NCBI RefSeq assembly: GCF_958295425.1 | Contig: NC_081144.1 | Span: 4,017,739-4,081,738 of the forward strand | Origin: Solea solea | Taxonomy: Eukaryota; Chordata; Actinopteri; Pleuronectiformes; Soleidae | Reading direction: 5' to 3' | Length of the DNA stretch: 64,000 nt | Shown: positions 1 to 10,922 of the stretch, piece by piece | Position numbering within the stretch: position 1 is the stretch's first letter | How the letters are laid out: each line of letters opens with the position of its first letter | Translations under genes and position numbers: made by a program | The notes under the pieces: generated by a model | What the model was told of the DNA's origin: nothing | Databases searched by the model: none | Seen by the model: the letters and a program-made list of their open reading frames with translations, nothing else

Positions 1-162
1 TCAATCCTTTCATCTCCCACGAAAAAGGGGAAAAAGACAATGACTGTGGGGAGAGAGCTGAAGCTCTGTGGGATTGTGATAAAAGGAAATGGCATGAGCT
101 GTAGCGGGGGATCTGTGTGTTCGAGAGCTGGGTGTACAACGTTTATGGACGTGCACGATTAC

Positions 163-3100
163 CATCAGGGTAATACTGCTGGTTTATGGGCTCGCTGGAG
201 CTCTGAGTGTGTCCATACTGCTCGCCGTAGAACTCGTCTTGTCCCATGTACTGCTGTGCAGATCCTGCAAGACAGGCGACACCACGGTCAGTTAAAAAGC
301 TGGAGACTAACGGGTTGCGCCAGGTCACTTGGCCAATTTAGGCCGTCTGAAGGGATGTGTGAGCATTTATGTGCAATAAGAATAATAATAAATAATAGAT
401 TGTTACACACAACATTACTGACGACCTTCTTGGAAGTTATCTTTGGAGTTGAGCAGATTTTTTGACGTGTGGTTGTATGAGATGTTGATACATTATAATA
501 CTGATTTTGTGGCGAGTGCCAATCCACGTGCCATCATGCATGATAGGAGCCGAACACTCAATGTTGCCGATAACACTTGACAAAATCCTCACTTAATAAA
601 ACACTTGCATAGAGTAAGTCTATGATATCTTAAGAATACGTTTGCCAATTGCCAGAAAAAAAAGGCCGTAAACTGCTCTTTCTTTCTCCCTTCACCAAAG
701 TCCAAAGTGAAACTAGTACTCCACATAGTCATGATAGGGCCCTCATGATAGGGCCCTCACGTCCCAACGCAAGTGTCCCCATGCAAGTGCCCTGATCTCC
801 CTCACTCAACAGTCTTCACTTTTATTTGATAACCTCCTCCAAAATGACTGCAAAGCCATGGAATAATAATACCGTATGTGTTCAGGGTCGGTCTGTTGTG
901 TCACGTATGATGTTTCGATGGAATCGGTCAATGTACGGCAAAGTTGTAGGGCACTTCCTGTTTTGGGGCGAAATGGCAGCTAAATTTAAAATAGCTGGTC
1001 AAGTTTCATGGAGCAACTTCCTGTTTCATAGAGAATGGTGGAGTGATTTACAAATGTCTCCAGTCACAAAGTCACCCTGACCTACAATGAAATAAAGCAG
1101 CAAAAATATTCAGGATATATTAAGCTGGCATATTTTTAGGTGAACCTTTTGATAAGTTGCTAAAATTAGTTTTTCCTTGTGTGCCCATTAGCAGCCTTGT
1201 TTTCACTCTTTAGGCACTAGCTGTATAAGACACTGTACCTTACAGTAAACTGTATGGGATAGAGGAGAAAAAGATTTAAGAAAGCCGGTTATTGGGGAGA
1301 ACCTGATCTCTGCTTGGTGGTGGTGTGCAGAAACTCCAGATTCCATTCCCTCCCTATCAATTTTATTGAACAAACTCAGAAACGGAAGCAGAACAAAAAC
1401 TCTCAGGAAGACGCATCGAAGACACTTGCACCGTCTAATCTTCATTTCAAACCTCAAACGACCTCAAATAAAATGACCTAGAACAGAAATGTGCTTCATC
1501 TTCACTTCTGCTGTAATCGGAAAACAATCTCATGGCGACATATCTGATATGTCCCACTTACTGTATGACCAAGGAGCCACAGATGATAGAGGAGCCATAG
1601 CAACAGCGCCACAACCAATCATGGACGAGGCTCGACAAGTCACCTAGCCTAACTCTTGAAAAAAGGAAACAATTCTTCACCCACTCATGTGGGGATAACA
1701 TTGTCCGAGGTTAAATGAGGACATACAACTACAGACTGTTACCGTGGTAACAATATCCCATTCCTGTCATATATCAGAATGACTATGTGCCTCGTCTTCA
1801 AAAGAAATAACAGTGATGCAGCTATTATTAGGCACATGCTGACGCAGCACAAGTCAAGTGACTTACAGAGACAGGAACCTAATGTGATGAGAGTGATACA
1901 TCTTCAGTCTGCTTCTTAAAGCTGCGCGAGGGCAACTGGGATGAATTACTTTGCAGACTTTTAATATCGTGCTCACTTTATGATCTTTAATTTATACCAC
2001 GATGCAGTAAAAATAATTATCAGGGGCCCCGTCCACAGCAAAGCTAGCAGTTCGGACTAACTGGAAACTGAGAAACCTGCACTCAGAGCCTCGTTTGGAT
2101 CAGTCCAAGCAGCCCTTACTCAGGAATAAACTCTCAAACACGCCACAAACTACAGCTGCACAATATTAGGAAAACATGCAACATGAAATAATGCGAATGT
2201 GAATATAGCAATAACTAAGTGACTTCCCATAATTAAACAAATATTTAACCCTTTAACACCGAGCGGATCGTAGACGACATGTTTGCATTACTGCAATTAC
2301 GCAACAGTTTGTGCTATTGGAAAATTACCAACGGTTTCTGTAAAGCTGAGAAGTTGCACGTCAAAGCCAACGTGTGGTTATTACGGTAATTTCACTCGCG
2401 CTGTTGCAGGAAGCCGGCGAATCAGTGTCTTTGTCACCAGAGAGGAGTTGGAATAAAACCTGTACATAGTTTCTATTTTTTGGCCTGTTTTTGGACATTG
2501 AGACAAAGACTCAAATTAATGTTAATTTAAATTTAACATGCAAAATCTGGTGTTTGTGTACTTTTGTTTTGTTTTAAATAAACCTATAAAAATACACTAT
2601 TTTAACATGCAGTAAATTGTAAAAAAAACTGCCAGATATTGAAAGTTATTCTGTAAAAATGGGCAAAAGCACTTACTCACAGGACATTTTCTGAGCCTTT
2701 TTTGGTTAAAATAATAAGAAGAAAAAAGTCCAGATGTAAATTTTGAGGCTTAGGTGTTAAAGGGTTGTAGCTGCAGTTTCGGTGATATTTGAAAGGTGCA
2801 CTTATCAGAAACAGGGTCTGTCAGACAATACTATCAGCCCTGACTGAGGGAGTCTTTGTGTATATACAGTGGCAGCACAGGAATGGGTGGGGACTACTGC
2901 TGAACATTTCTTGGGAGAAAATGATTTAAAAAATAACAACAAAAAAACAATGATCTTCCTTTATGTTACCTTCTTAGCCAAACAAAACTAGCCAAAGATA
3001 CAACCTATGTGTATACCTCTTTCACTACATACTGTATATTGCACACGTTGATACTGCAATAATGATAAATTTGAGGTACATTGTGCAGCCATACCACAAA

Positions 3101-5458
3101 CATAGACTCACTGAGCCCACTGCCAAACCGAATTAACCTGGACCACTTACCTTGCTGTGAAGAGCGGTAAGATCCAATGGGCCTCTGAGACATCAGATTG
3201 TTTCCTTGACCGCTCTGTCCCATCATGCCCATGGCCTGCTGTCCCTGATAGTGCTGGCCCCCAGCCTGAGCTGAGGAGTAATGTGGAGTGGCAGATTGTT
3301 GGTGCATCATGGAGACTGGGAAGGAGGCGGGATTATGGACAAATCTCATACGTTAATGTATAAAGACAAACTCTCTGCACGTACACAACATCCAGAGAAG
3401 TGAGGCTGGAAGACATGTGCTAGATTACTGACAAATAAGCAAATGTAGAAGAAAGGCCATACACGAGTATAGAGCATTGGACAATTGAGAGATTAATTAA
3501 TTATGATCTGTAATTAATTAATCTAATTAATCTCTTTATAATCTCACCTAAATTTATGATGTATTTTCATTTAAATTCATTATTACGGCCGATCAAAAGA
3601 TTGACATATAACAAAAAGTGGCTTTCTAAAGTCATTTATCGTTTTAACAAACTTGAACAGATGCAGCCATTTAAATTCCGCTGTGTTCTTTCGTCAAACT
3701 CCAAATAATTAGAAAATACAAATAAAATAAAACATCAGGTCCATATAGACCCTTTCAGTGTATACAAACATTCCAAGCCTAGTAGCCTGTCTGTTGTACT
3801 ATTACTACTACTTCTACTAGTTCCAGACCCCAAACTGCGCGTGCACATGTCTGTGACGTAGCCATGGATGGATGTAGCTCTCGAAAGGGTCTACAATGTA
3901 GCCTGTAGGTCCCAGACTTGTTCATACGCGGGGTGTTCTCCTCCAGTTAAGTTTGGCGAAGAGCTAATTTTACACCCCAAATTTACATATCCGGAGAGGA
4001 TATTATTCCAAACTTCAGCAAGGAAAAAAAAGCAAAACTGGCAGTCAGAACTAAAAATGCAAAGAAAGCCAGGCAGGTCAAGAGCATAAACACAGGTGCA
4101 GAAAATACACACAGACATCCAGAGGATGGGAGGAGGCTGCATGTCAGGGTCAGGGAGAGAGATTAGGGTAAGTAAAGCCTGGAGCAGAAGGAGGGAGGGA
4201 GGGAGGGAGGGGGGAGGAGGCAGCACCTCTCATGATGAACTGAATGTGTCTGGCCTGGGTTTTTTTTTTTTTGATGATTACACTGTGACTGAAATGGACT
4301 TTTACACTTCAGTGAATGTTCAATGCATGTGAGCAAACGTTTCTGAGCAAAAATTAAGTTTGCCAAATGGTTTCGACCTTGGTTTCTACTTTGCCCTGAA
4401 CACTTGATCTGCAATAATTTCATTGGAAACTGTCAAATTGAATCTACACTTAACATATATAAGAATAATAAAGTATGCATGTTGCATCTTTATGGAAGAG
4501 GATTAGGGCCACAGAGGAAAAACATAAAGGAGTTCTGACTTTAAACTCAGAATTTTGACTTTAAAGTCAGATTATCTGACTTTTTTCTGACTTTAATCTC
4601 AGAATTCTGAATTTAAAGTCAGAACTCAAATATTTTTTTCCTATGTGGCCCTAATCCTCGTCCGTACATCTTAAATGTTGTGCTAGTAAAGCAAGCGAAC
4701 AGGTTGGAGTTTGACTGAATGCATGAAGATGGGCACAAGAAATCCTTCTGCTAAAAAGAAAAGTGGTTGTTTATCTTGTTAAGTTTGACAGGATAGATTC
4801 TGATTGCCATTGAGCAGCAAAAAGCCCTGTGCATAAACTCTCATTCCCCTGGGGAATTCTGGTTAACTACCAAAAAACTGACAGTGTTTTGGTAGATAAC
4901 CAGAATGCCCCAGGGGAATGACAGAGTCACTCCCTCCCCTCCACTACCCAGTTGCTAGAAGGATTCTTTAGCAGGAAAATCCATCTGCCGTCTCACTTTA
5001 TTAACACTTTTCTGCTCTTTGCGCTTCCTTGTTGATTTGTCATTTCATTTGTGACACAAAACGAATCACTTTCTGTGCAAAGTGCAAAGATTACACCGCT
5101 TGAAATACAGCGAGAGTCATGTGGAGGTGATAGGCTTAATGGGCATTCACATACATTCATTTATATTTACACACTACAGTGTTTGTATTCCCTTCCAATT
5201 CAGTTCTGAATGCTAAGTTCTTCTTCACCTGGCTCACCTTGGTTGGACTGCATGTTGAGGTTGCTGCGGGAGGAGGAGGAGGAGGAGGAGGAGGAGGAAG
5301 AAGAGGAGGATGTAGAGGAAGAGCCATAGCCAGGACCAGGGCCCTGGATCATGCTGCCCTGGGAGGAAGGTGTAGCATGGCTGTAGCCGGAGGCAGAGGC
5401 TGAGCTAGAGTAGCTGCTGAGGGATGTCGAGGGAATAGACGACTGCACCTGACCAGAC

Positions 5459-5512
<54 letters not shown>

Positions 5513-7747
5513 ATGGGGGCATGGCTGGGGCCTGACGACACACACGCACAGTCAGACCAGCCAGCACTCATTCTGACGTGCTACCGTGTCATGATAAATC
5601 ATGGACCCTACATTCAGTTCATCTTTACTGGAAGCTTGTGTGGTCATACAGACGGTGTAAATAAATGTGTTTGAAAAAGTGAAGAAATCAAAAGTTGAGA
5701 GATTGGACTGTGAGCTGAACTTAAGACCACAGATTAGGGATGTCCCAATCAGTTTATTTAACCCCTGATCCAATCTTCTTTCTTTTTTTTTTACTACCGA
5801 GTATCTACTAGTACAGAGTCCTGATCCAATAAGAGCTGCACAGTTTTGTTTTGTTTTGTTTTACTCATATCTTTGGTATTTCTTATCCAAACAACATTTA
5901 GGTCAGCAATGAACACACTGGTGCCCTTCAAGCGACCCGTTGGACAGTTGATTAGCAGACAGAACAGACAGTAAAATAAATAAAGACTTAAGATTAGAGA
6001 GAAAGAGGAACACAGTTTCAGGATCAGGACATCCCTACTGCGGACAATAAAAAAGAGAGGCAGATACAATACCATGGGAGACCGGATATGGTATAGGATG
6101 GTGTTGTAGCTGTAGATGAGCATGCAGCAAAGTCATGATCAGACAAGCATGCAGGACAGAAGATGGACAACATAGAGCTTTGCACATCAAGTCTGGGTCT
6201 GAGTGGAAAATCATGGTCATATGGAGCAGAATGTATTTACTTAACAAAAGTACAATTGTGCCGAACTCACTGTTGCTCATTTGGCTCGGCATTACGGATG
6301 TGGGGGGCAGCAGTGGTGCCATGGCGTCGTTGAGGTTGCTCAGAACATGTCCTCCACTGGGACCCATCCCGCCGGGACCCATGGACATATTGGAAGTGGG
6401 AGGCTGGACGTTGAGACACGTGTCAGTGGGAGTGAAAATGTCAGTGTGAAACTATTTCACTGTCGTTTGCTTTGTCTGTGTGTAACTTAAACCCACAGCA
6501 AATGTTTTCAATCCAAATATATAAATAACAAGTGTTTTATCCCTGTTTAAAAGTGTTTAATTTAAAACATTAGCCCACAGCAACAACAAATTTGTGAGAA
6601 CCACCTTACATTTTAATAATGGCTATGTACAGGAGACTGACACCAAAAGTCTGTAGCCGTGCCTTTGGGGTAAAATAATGATGGGAATAGTTGGGCAGGA
6701 ATAGCAGATGTGTTGTCAAATCTAGATTTATGCAAAACCTTGCAAAGGACTCACCGCAGGTAGTAGTGACTGCATGTTCTGATTTGAATCTGCTATTGTG
6801 GCCAAGTAAACAAGGTTTCTGTGCAGGATCTGCTGATACCTGTCAAAGGGGAGGACACGAAACACAGCGTGACTTAATACCACTGTGCGATAATATGACA
6901 TTTACAAGGGAGGCAACAAAAGACGAGCACTCACTGTGTGCATTCAGCTGTCTTCCCTTTGCTTTGGTAATCCATGATACACTGTATTAAGTGGTGATTT
7001 TCGTCCAACATCTTTGGGGGACAATAAAACGACTTCAGTTCAAGGTGTAAAGTCACAGTGCTCAGAACATAATGTGCTTTTTAAGAGAGAGTCATGTTGT
7101 CCTGGATTCTCAGAAACTTCAATGAGCCCGGAACAATTTTCTGGGTCAGTTTCATCTGGGGGGTTTTTTTCATGATGGAGTCAAAAAAATCCGCATGTTC
7201 TCACAGTGATGTTCTCAAGTGCCCTTTTCACGATTCATTACAGGTCAATAAAAAAACAGGAGATGATTGTCCTGTCACACTTCTCCATCACACACACACA
7301 CACACACACACAAACAAATACTGAGAGAATAAGGCTGTTTGCACATTTGACAGTAAACCATGTAATCTAGGGAGTTTATAATTGAATATTGTTTCTTCTT
7401 TAACAGATTTGAATGCGTGTTATAAATCATCAGATAAAAGAAGCATCAGTAGATGTAGCGTCACACGCGCAGTCATCATCCTCTCCATCATCCGTCATGG
7501 CTTTGTTTGCTTCACACCTTCAAACTGACTGCAAACCATTCCTTGTGATATTCACCACCAGGTTACTTTCATTGCACTGAAGCAGTGGAAGTAGCACGTA
7601 CTCACTCCCATCCAGACATCTTACAACAACAAACGCGTCCACCTGTGTAAATTATAAAAATGTATTTATTTGTTTTACCTTTTGGATGGTTTGCTGCGTC
7701 ACCTCCCCTTTACTCCTGGGGCGCGCCGACGAAAATGCCACCGACAT
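163..7747 (-). CDS. ss18l1: SS18L1 (CREST), nBAF/calcium-responsive transactivator, 5' seven coding exons
   Basis: Coding exons on the minus strand: 7679-7747, 6935-7011, 6755-6839, 6271-6403, 5238-5531, 3151-3315 and 163-264. All have GT-AG borders and the phases join into 308 codons. The rest of the C-terminus lies left of position 1. Residues 1-77 form the SNH domain: MSVAFSSARPRSKGEVTQQ, then MLDENHHLIQCIMDYQSKGK and NLVYLATIADSNQNMQSLL. This domain docks the family onto BAF (SWI/SNF) complexes. The following part is the start of the Q/P/G/Y-rich transactivation region (SSAQAGGQHYQGQQ, then EFYGEQYGH and NQQYYPDG). Wording such as GPSH/NLNMQSN and neighbours LSM14B-TAF4-CDH4 favour SS18L1 over its paralogue SS18. 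In mammals the protein is nuclear and acts in neuronal, calcium-dependent transcription. Exon 5 is odd because of its long Gln and Ser runs. The start is the first ATG and matches the family N-terminus. Confidence 0.93.
2249..2764. mobile_element. piggyBac-like MITE, copy 1 (SS18L1 intron)
   Basis: The ends are perfect 12-bp inverted repeats, CCCTTTAACACC at 2249-2260 and GGTGTTAAAGGG at 2753-2764. TTAA precedes the left end; TTGT follows the right end, one or two changes from TTAA. The 516-bp interior has no coding frame. A second copy at 47628-47964 shares long stretches in the same orientation. Inverted repeats starting CCC beside TTAA are the signature of piggyBac elements, so this is read as a non-autonomous member. 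Confidence 0.75.
3489..3533. repeat. AT-rich palindrome in SS18L1 intron
   Basis: GATTAATTAATTA and TAATTAATTAATC form a perfect 13-bp inverted repeat around a 7-base loop. A further TAATTAATCTCT follows and can pair with the preceding AGAGATTAATTA. No coding content. It may be a homeodomain-type AT cluster or simply low-complexity sequence. Confidence 0.45.
4498..4659. mobile_element. Foldback (hairpin) element in SS18L1 intron
   Basis: The ends GAGGATTAGGGCCACA (4498-4513) and TGTGGCCCTAATCCTC (4644-4659) are perfect inverted repeats of 16 bp. The inside is also largely self-complementary, built from alternating GACTTTAAA and TTTAAAGTC words. The whole 162 bp would fold into one long stem. 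There is no coding frame. It resembles short palindromic elements common in fish introns; the family name is not known to me. Confidence 0.65.
4842..4920. repeat. 34-bp near-perfect hairpin in SS18L1 intron
   Basis: Arms 4842-4875 and 4887-4920 pair at 32 of 34 positions around an 11-base loop. A further 5-bp pairing (ACTCT with AGAGT) lies just outside, after a 2-base bulge. The hairpin would be transcribed with the SS18L1 pre-mRNA. It may be a miniature palindromic element or a hairpin RNA precursor. The high perfection fits a young palindromic insert better than a typical microRNA. Confidence 0.6.
5238..5531 (-). repeat. ss18l1: SS18L1 exon 5: pure CAG17 (polyGln) and serine-codon array
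   Basis: Read on the minus strand, this exon has 17 consecutive CAG codons (plus-strand CTG array at 5461-5511) directly after the SHAPM residues. About 130 bases further on, TCC/TCT codons (about 5269-5325) give roughly 18 serines interrupted by one Thr. The exon is 294 bases with phase-1 ends, so its length keeps the frame. From memory, human SS18L1 has only two glutamines at the first site and no serine run at the second. The tracts are therefore lineage insertions in a disordered region. Confidence 0.9.
7290..7313. repeat. (CA)n microsatellite in SS18L1 intron
   Basis: About 12 uninterrupted CA units lie in the intron between the first two SS18L1 coding exons. Confidence 0.85.
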
Positions 7748-8920
7748 TTTGTCATATGTGAAATAAAAGCGCGTCTTTTATTCTAATATTTATTATCTGG
7801 AGCGCTGCCCTCTATTTGGTTTCAGTTTCTCCACTGTGTGGGAAACGGGGGGTGTTTGGAAACGCATTCATCTGTGGCCAATGATGAAAATACAGAGGTA
7901 AACTGCATTTATTTGAACGTAATTCAAACAGAATGTTCGTCTAATTGTGTCAGTTATAATACGCGTGGAAATAATGGCGTGTATTTTAAGGTGCTACTTG
8001 ACAGGGGAGAACCCCTCTCGCTCATGTTTTTGGTACAGTCCAGACAGTGAGTAACCTACCACTTCTCTGCCCTGTAGTCTGGGGTATTCTTTTGATTCAT
8101 GAAAGCCAATCAGCTCACATTGTGCGCGATGCTCAGTGCGCATAATCTCCGGAGTATTTTTCTTTCGCACCGCCATAAACACATTGAATGTCACATTTTA
8201 AAAGCACAGTCTCATATTGGTCATCCGACATTTACTGAGCATCTGAAATTAAATAAATAGAAATATTCAGCACAGTCACCCTTATAGTAATTTGATAAAT
8301 AAATTAAAAAAAATACCAGAATACAACAGGATAGACTCAGTTAATGATGATTAACATACCAGATAATTAAACATACCACGTCATGGGAAACGTTTACAAG
8401 GGGAAAAGGTAATAAATAAATTTGACACAAATGGAGTATACTGTGCATAGTTGCTTTAAAGTTAAATTATCTTTTTGTAACCTTTCATGCATGTGTATTT
8501 TAGACAAAGGTCTTGTTCTTAGAGCAGCCCAACTGGACAAACAAGGAATTTGAAGCAGAATCTTACTAAAAAGAATATCCAGTTCCACCTCTGGAAAAGG
8601 GAAGGTTGTTAATCTCACCATCAGACGCCACCGATTCTTCCTTCTAGATCTGGAAAGGGTTAGCACATGGAACTGGAAGCATAAAGTTACAACACAAACC
8701 AACTTATTTTTACTACTTTTGAACTAATTTGTAGCAAGAATATAATGATCTCTCTATGAGATACCAGCTTCACCTCCCATTTTGATTAATCTGTATTCCA
8801 TTATTTAAAAAAAAAAATTAAAAAATTGATTTTAGCATGAGATGTAGCACCTTATTTTGATCCATCAGGCACACAAAAAAAAAATAGCAAACCATCTTGG
8901 AAGATAATAAAATCAAGACA
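7748..8920 (-). promoter_or_regulatory. SS18L1 upstream region (5' UTR/promoter, boundaries unknown)
   Basis: This is sequence directly upstream of the SS18L1 ATG, reading leftward. The first 150 bases hold the start codon context and GC-rich patches near the exon, including a GGCGCGCC word just inside exon 1. A CCAAT word lies at 8106-8110. The remainder to 8920 is AT-rich without a convincing coding frame. The transcription start cannot be placed from sequence alone. Confidence 0.4.
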
Positions 8921-10240
8921 GTCTAGCTGCAGACCTGCACTGTCAGGACCCTTCGTTGCAGACCTGCACTGTGAGGTCTCCTGCACTGTCAGGACCGGAA
9001 GTTGATTCTAAGCCTTTCAAAATAAGAGCGACCATACCGGAAGCACGTATTTTTCGTTCCCAATGTTTCTTGGATCTTTATTTTATGTTTACAATGTAAA
9101 TATGTTTACGTGTATCCATGTGTTTAATGAAAGAGATTTAAAAAAGAAAAACTGTATATCTTTCCAGTTCAACTGTATAAGGTGAAAAAACTCAGGAAAA
9201 TGTCAAGATAAAAAACGAACAAAATATTATATACTGCTGGACCATATACATATTGATTTACTTATTTTTTTTATATAGGCAATATCTTATGTTTGTTTGC
9301 AATTATAACACCTCATAATTCATTTAATAATTGCTTAATATTGTTTGTGCTATGTTCTTACCTTGTGCTATTGGACCACATGGAGGGTGTGAGGGTTGAT
9401 GATTTTAAATGAACTTAGCTTTGTGTATTCAAAGTGAATTACTGAATACCTATGACTCAGATAACCAATATCTCCTAAGCAGTTTTTTTTTCTTTTTCCA
9501 CAATTTTAACTTTTTTTTTTTTTTTTCTTTCTACTCTTTGTACTCACAGTACGACAAGTACCCTCGTTTGTCCATAATCTCTTCACAGAAGAGCCACATA
9601 TCTTCAATCTGGTAAAAAATAAATTTAAAAGGCTCAAGAATTAATTCTTTCTCTTCCTCATTCAGATCCATCGTGTCAAACAGCTTTCCCATTTCCTGCG
9701 CAGCCTCCTCAGTTTGGGTGCTGTTCATGTTCAAAATCTGAGGCATCTCCACTCTGGCTGCAAACAAGTGTTGATGTCGTAATAAGTAAAACAAAATTAT
9801 ATAAAAATTATATGATATAACTCAGTTTTCTTGGTCTTTGAGTAGGAAAATGGCACATTTAAGTGAGCACTATCATACGATAACAACGCTGAAAACTACC
9901 CAAAAGTCCAAAACCCGATTCTTTCAAATTAATATAACTTTACAGGACAATATATAGTGTGCAACATAACGTTCTAGTGAATAAAGACGGTTTCTGTTTC
10001 TTCGTATGACGCAAAGTTGTTGTCACTTGACTGTTACTCACCTCGTCGTCTTCACACTTCACATGGGGAATGAAAAATACGTGCTTCAAGTATGCTCGCT
10101 TTTATTTTGAATGTATGCTTCCGGTATGCTCGCTTTTATTTTGAAAGGCTTCGAATCAACTTCCGGTCCTGACAGTGCAGGAGACCTCACAGTGCAGGTC
10201 TGCAACGAAGGGTCCTGACAGTGCAGGTCTGCAGCTAGAC
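8921..10240. mobile_element. Unit bounded by long inverted arms (foldback-like), enclosing a small gene
   Basis: The left arm (8921-9065) and right arm (10062-10240) are near-identical inverted copies. They diverge by only a few bases, apart from a short duplicated segment in the right arm. Each arm has three copies of a roughly 20-base word, GCAGACCTGCACTGTCAGGA or close variants. The interior of about 1 kb is single copy in this window and holds an open frame with splice sites. No target-site duplication is visible. The near-identity suggests a recent inverted duplication or a young foldback transposon. The unit sits between SS18L1 and LSM14B. Confidence 0.6.
9138..9746 (-). CDS. Hypothetical small spliced gene, about 77 residues, inside the inverted-arm unit
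   Basis: I do not recognise this protein. The best-supported exon is 9548-9757. It has a consensus acceptor (TTTGCAG before 9757) and donor (GTGAGTA after 9548). Its ATG at 9746 opens 66 codons, including EEAAQEMGKLFDTMDLNEEE and IEDMWLFCEEIMDKRG. The product is acidic, probably helical, and has no signal peptide. A non-coding first exon may end at 10042 with a GTGAGT donor inside the right arm. A third exon may start at 9172 after a pyrimidine-rich acceptor; it adds 11 codons and a TAA at 9138. An AATAAA (9077-9082, minus strand) follows. Exon 3 and exon 1 are inferred and less certain than exon 2. Without the splice, the frame closes after a few intronic codons. It could also be a captured or transposon-encoded exon. 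Confidence 0.4.
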
Positions 10241-10364
10241 CCCTCTCAATAAAATGGCTACACAAGATGAAAAGATCACTGTACATTCTCTGCAGGTCCA
10301 CCCAAGATTTATTGTCATAACTACTGTAATAAAGAGAATATAGTACAGGCTCAGAAGATGAGAA

Positions 10365-10922
10365 GTGCATGAGCATTTTCCACTTTATTCACATAATTCT
10401 CACGTATCATTTCAATAGGACAGAATAAAGCGTTAGCCAAGATTTATCAGTTAAATACATTTAAGTTTAGTTCATTTGATGTTGATATTCAATTTACATT
10501 TGTTATATGAAAAAGGAACATAAATAATAATGCACACTCCAAAAAGACACTGTCTTGAACACAGACCAGACACATTTTAGGTGTAAGATTTGTCAAGGAG
10601 AATAAAACAAATCCAACTCCCATCTAATAACAAAAAATACTCAAGCAAATATATCCTGAAGGGACCACTAAGTGTGCCACATGCATCCACATTCAAAGTG
10701 GAGCAGAGGACAAAAAAAAAATATATACATCCTGGTAATTTATGTGCAGGATTATGGCCTCGGGTAGGAAAAACAGATTTATACAGAGGTGCTTATCATG
10801 ACAAAATAACAAAAATAAAAATATACTGAAAGGTAACTGAGTAATAACCCTTACAAATCACACATATGGGAAATAATTACAGTAGGTAGTGGCTTTGGGG
10901 CACTGATATCAGATGCTGACCT
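10365..10922 (-). other. lsm14b: LSM14B 3' UTR (probable)
   Basis: This lies between the LSM14B stop codon and an AATAAA on the minus strand (plus-strand TTTATT at 10384-10389). There is no coding frame of note. The proposed cleavage point lies about 120 bases from the edge of the inverted-arm unit. Confidence 0.5.

Noticed and set aside
5349..5567. Poly-serine frame opposite to the SS18L1 frame at the CAG array
   Set aside because: It is the +1 reading of the CAG tract; exon phase and similarity fix the polyglutamine frame.
7290..7313. CA/TG and other short-period arrays as CRISPR-like repeats
   Set aside because: They have one to five base periods and no spacers; the genome is vertebrate.
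8394..8702. Minus-strand frame near 8550 as a further exon of the small gene
   Set aside because: Joining it to the donor at 9548 creates an immediate stop codon; the acceptor at 9172 fits better.
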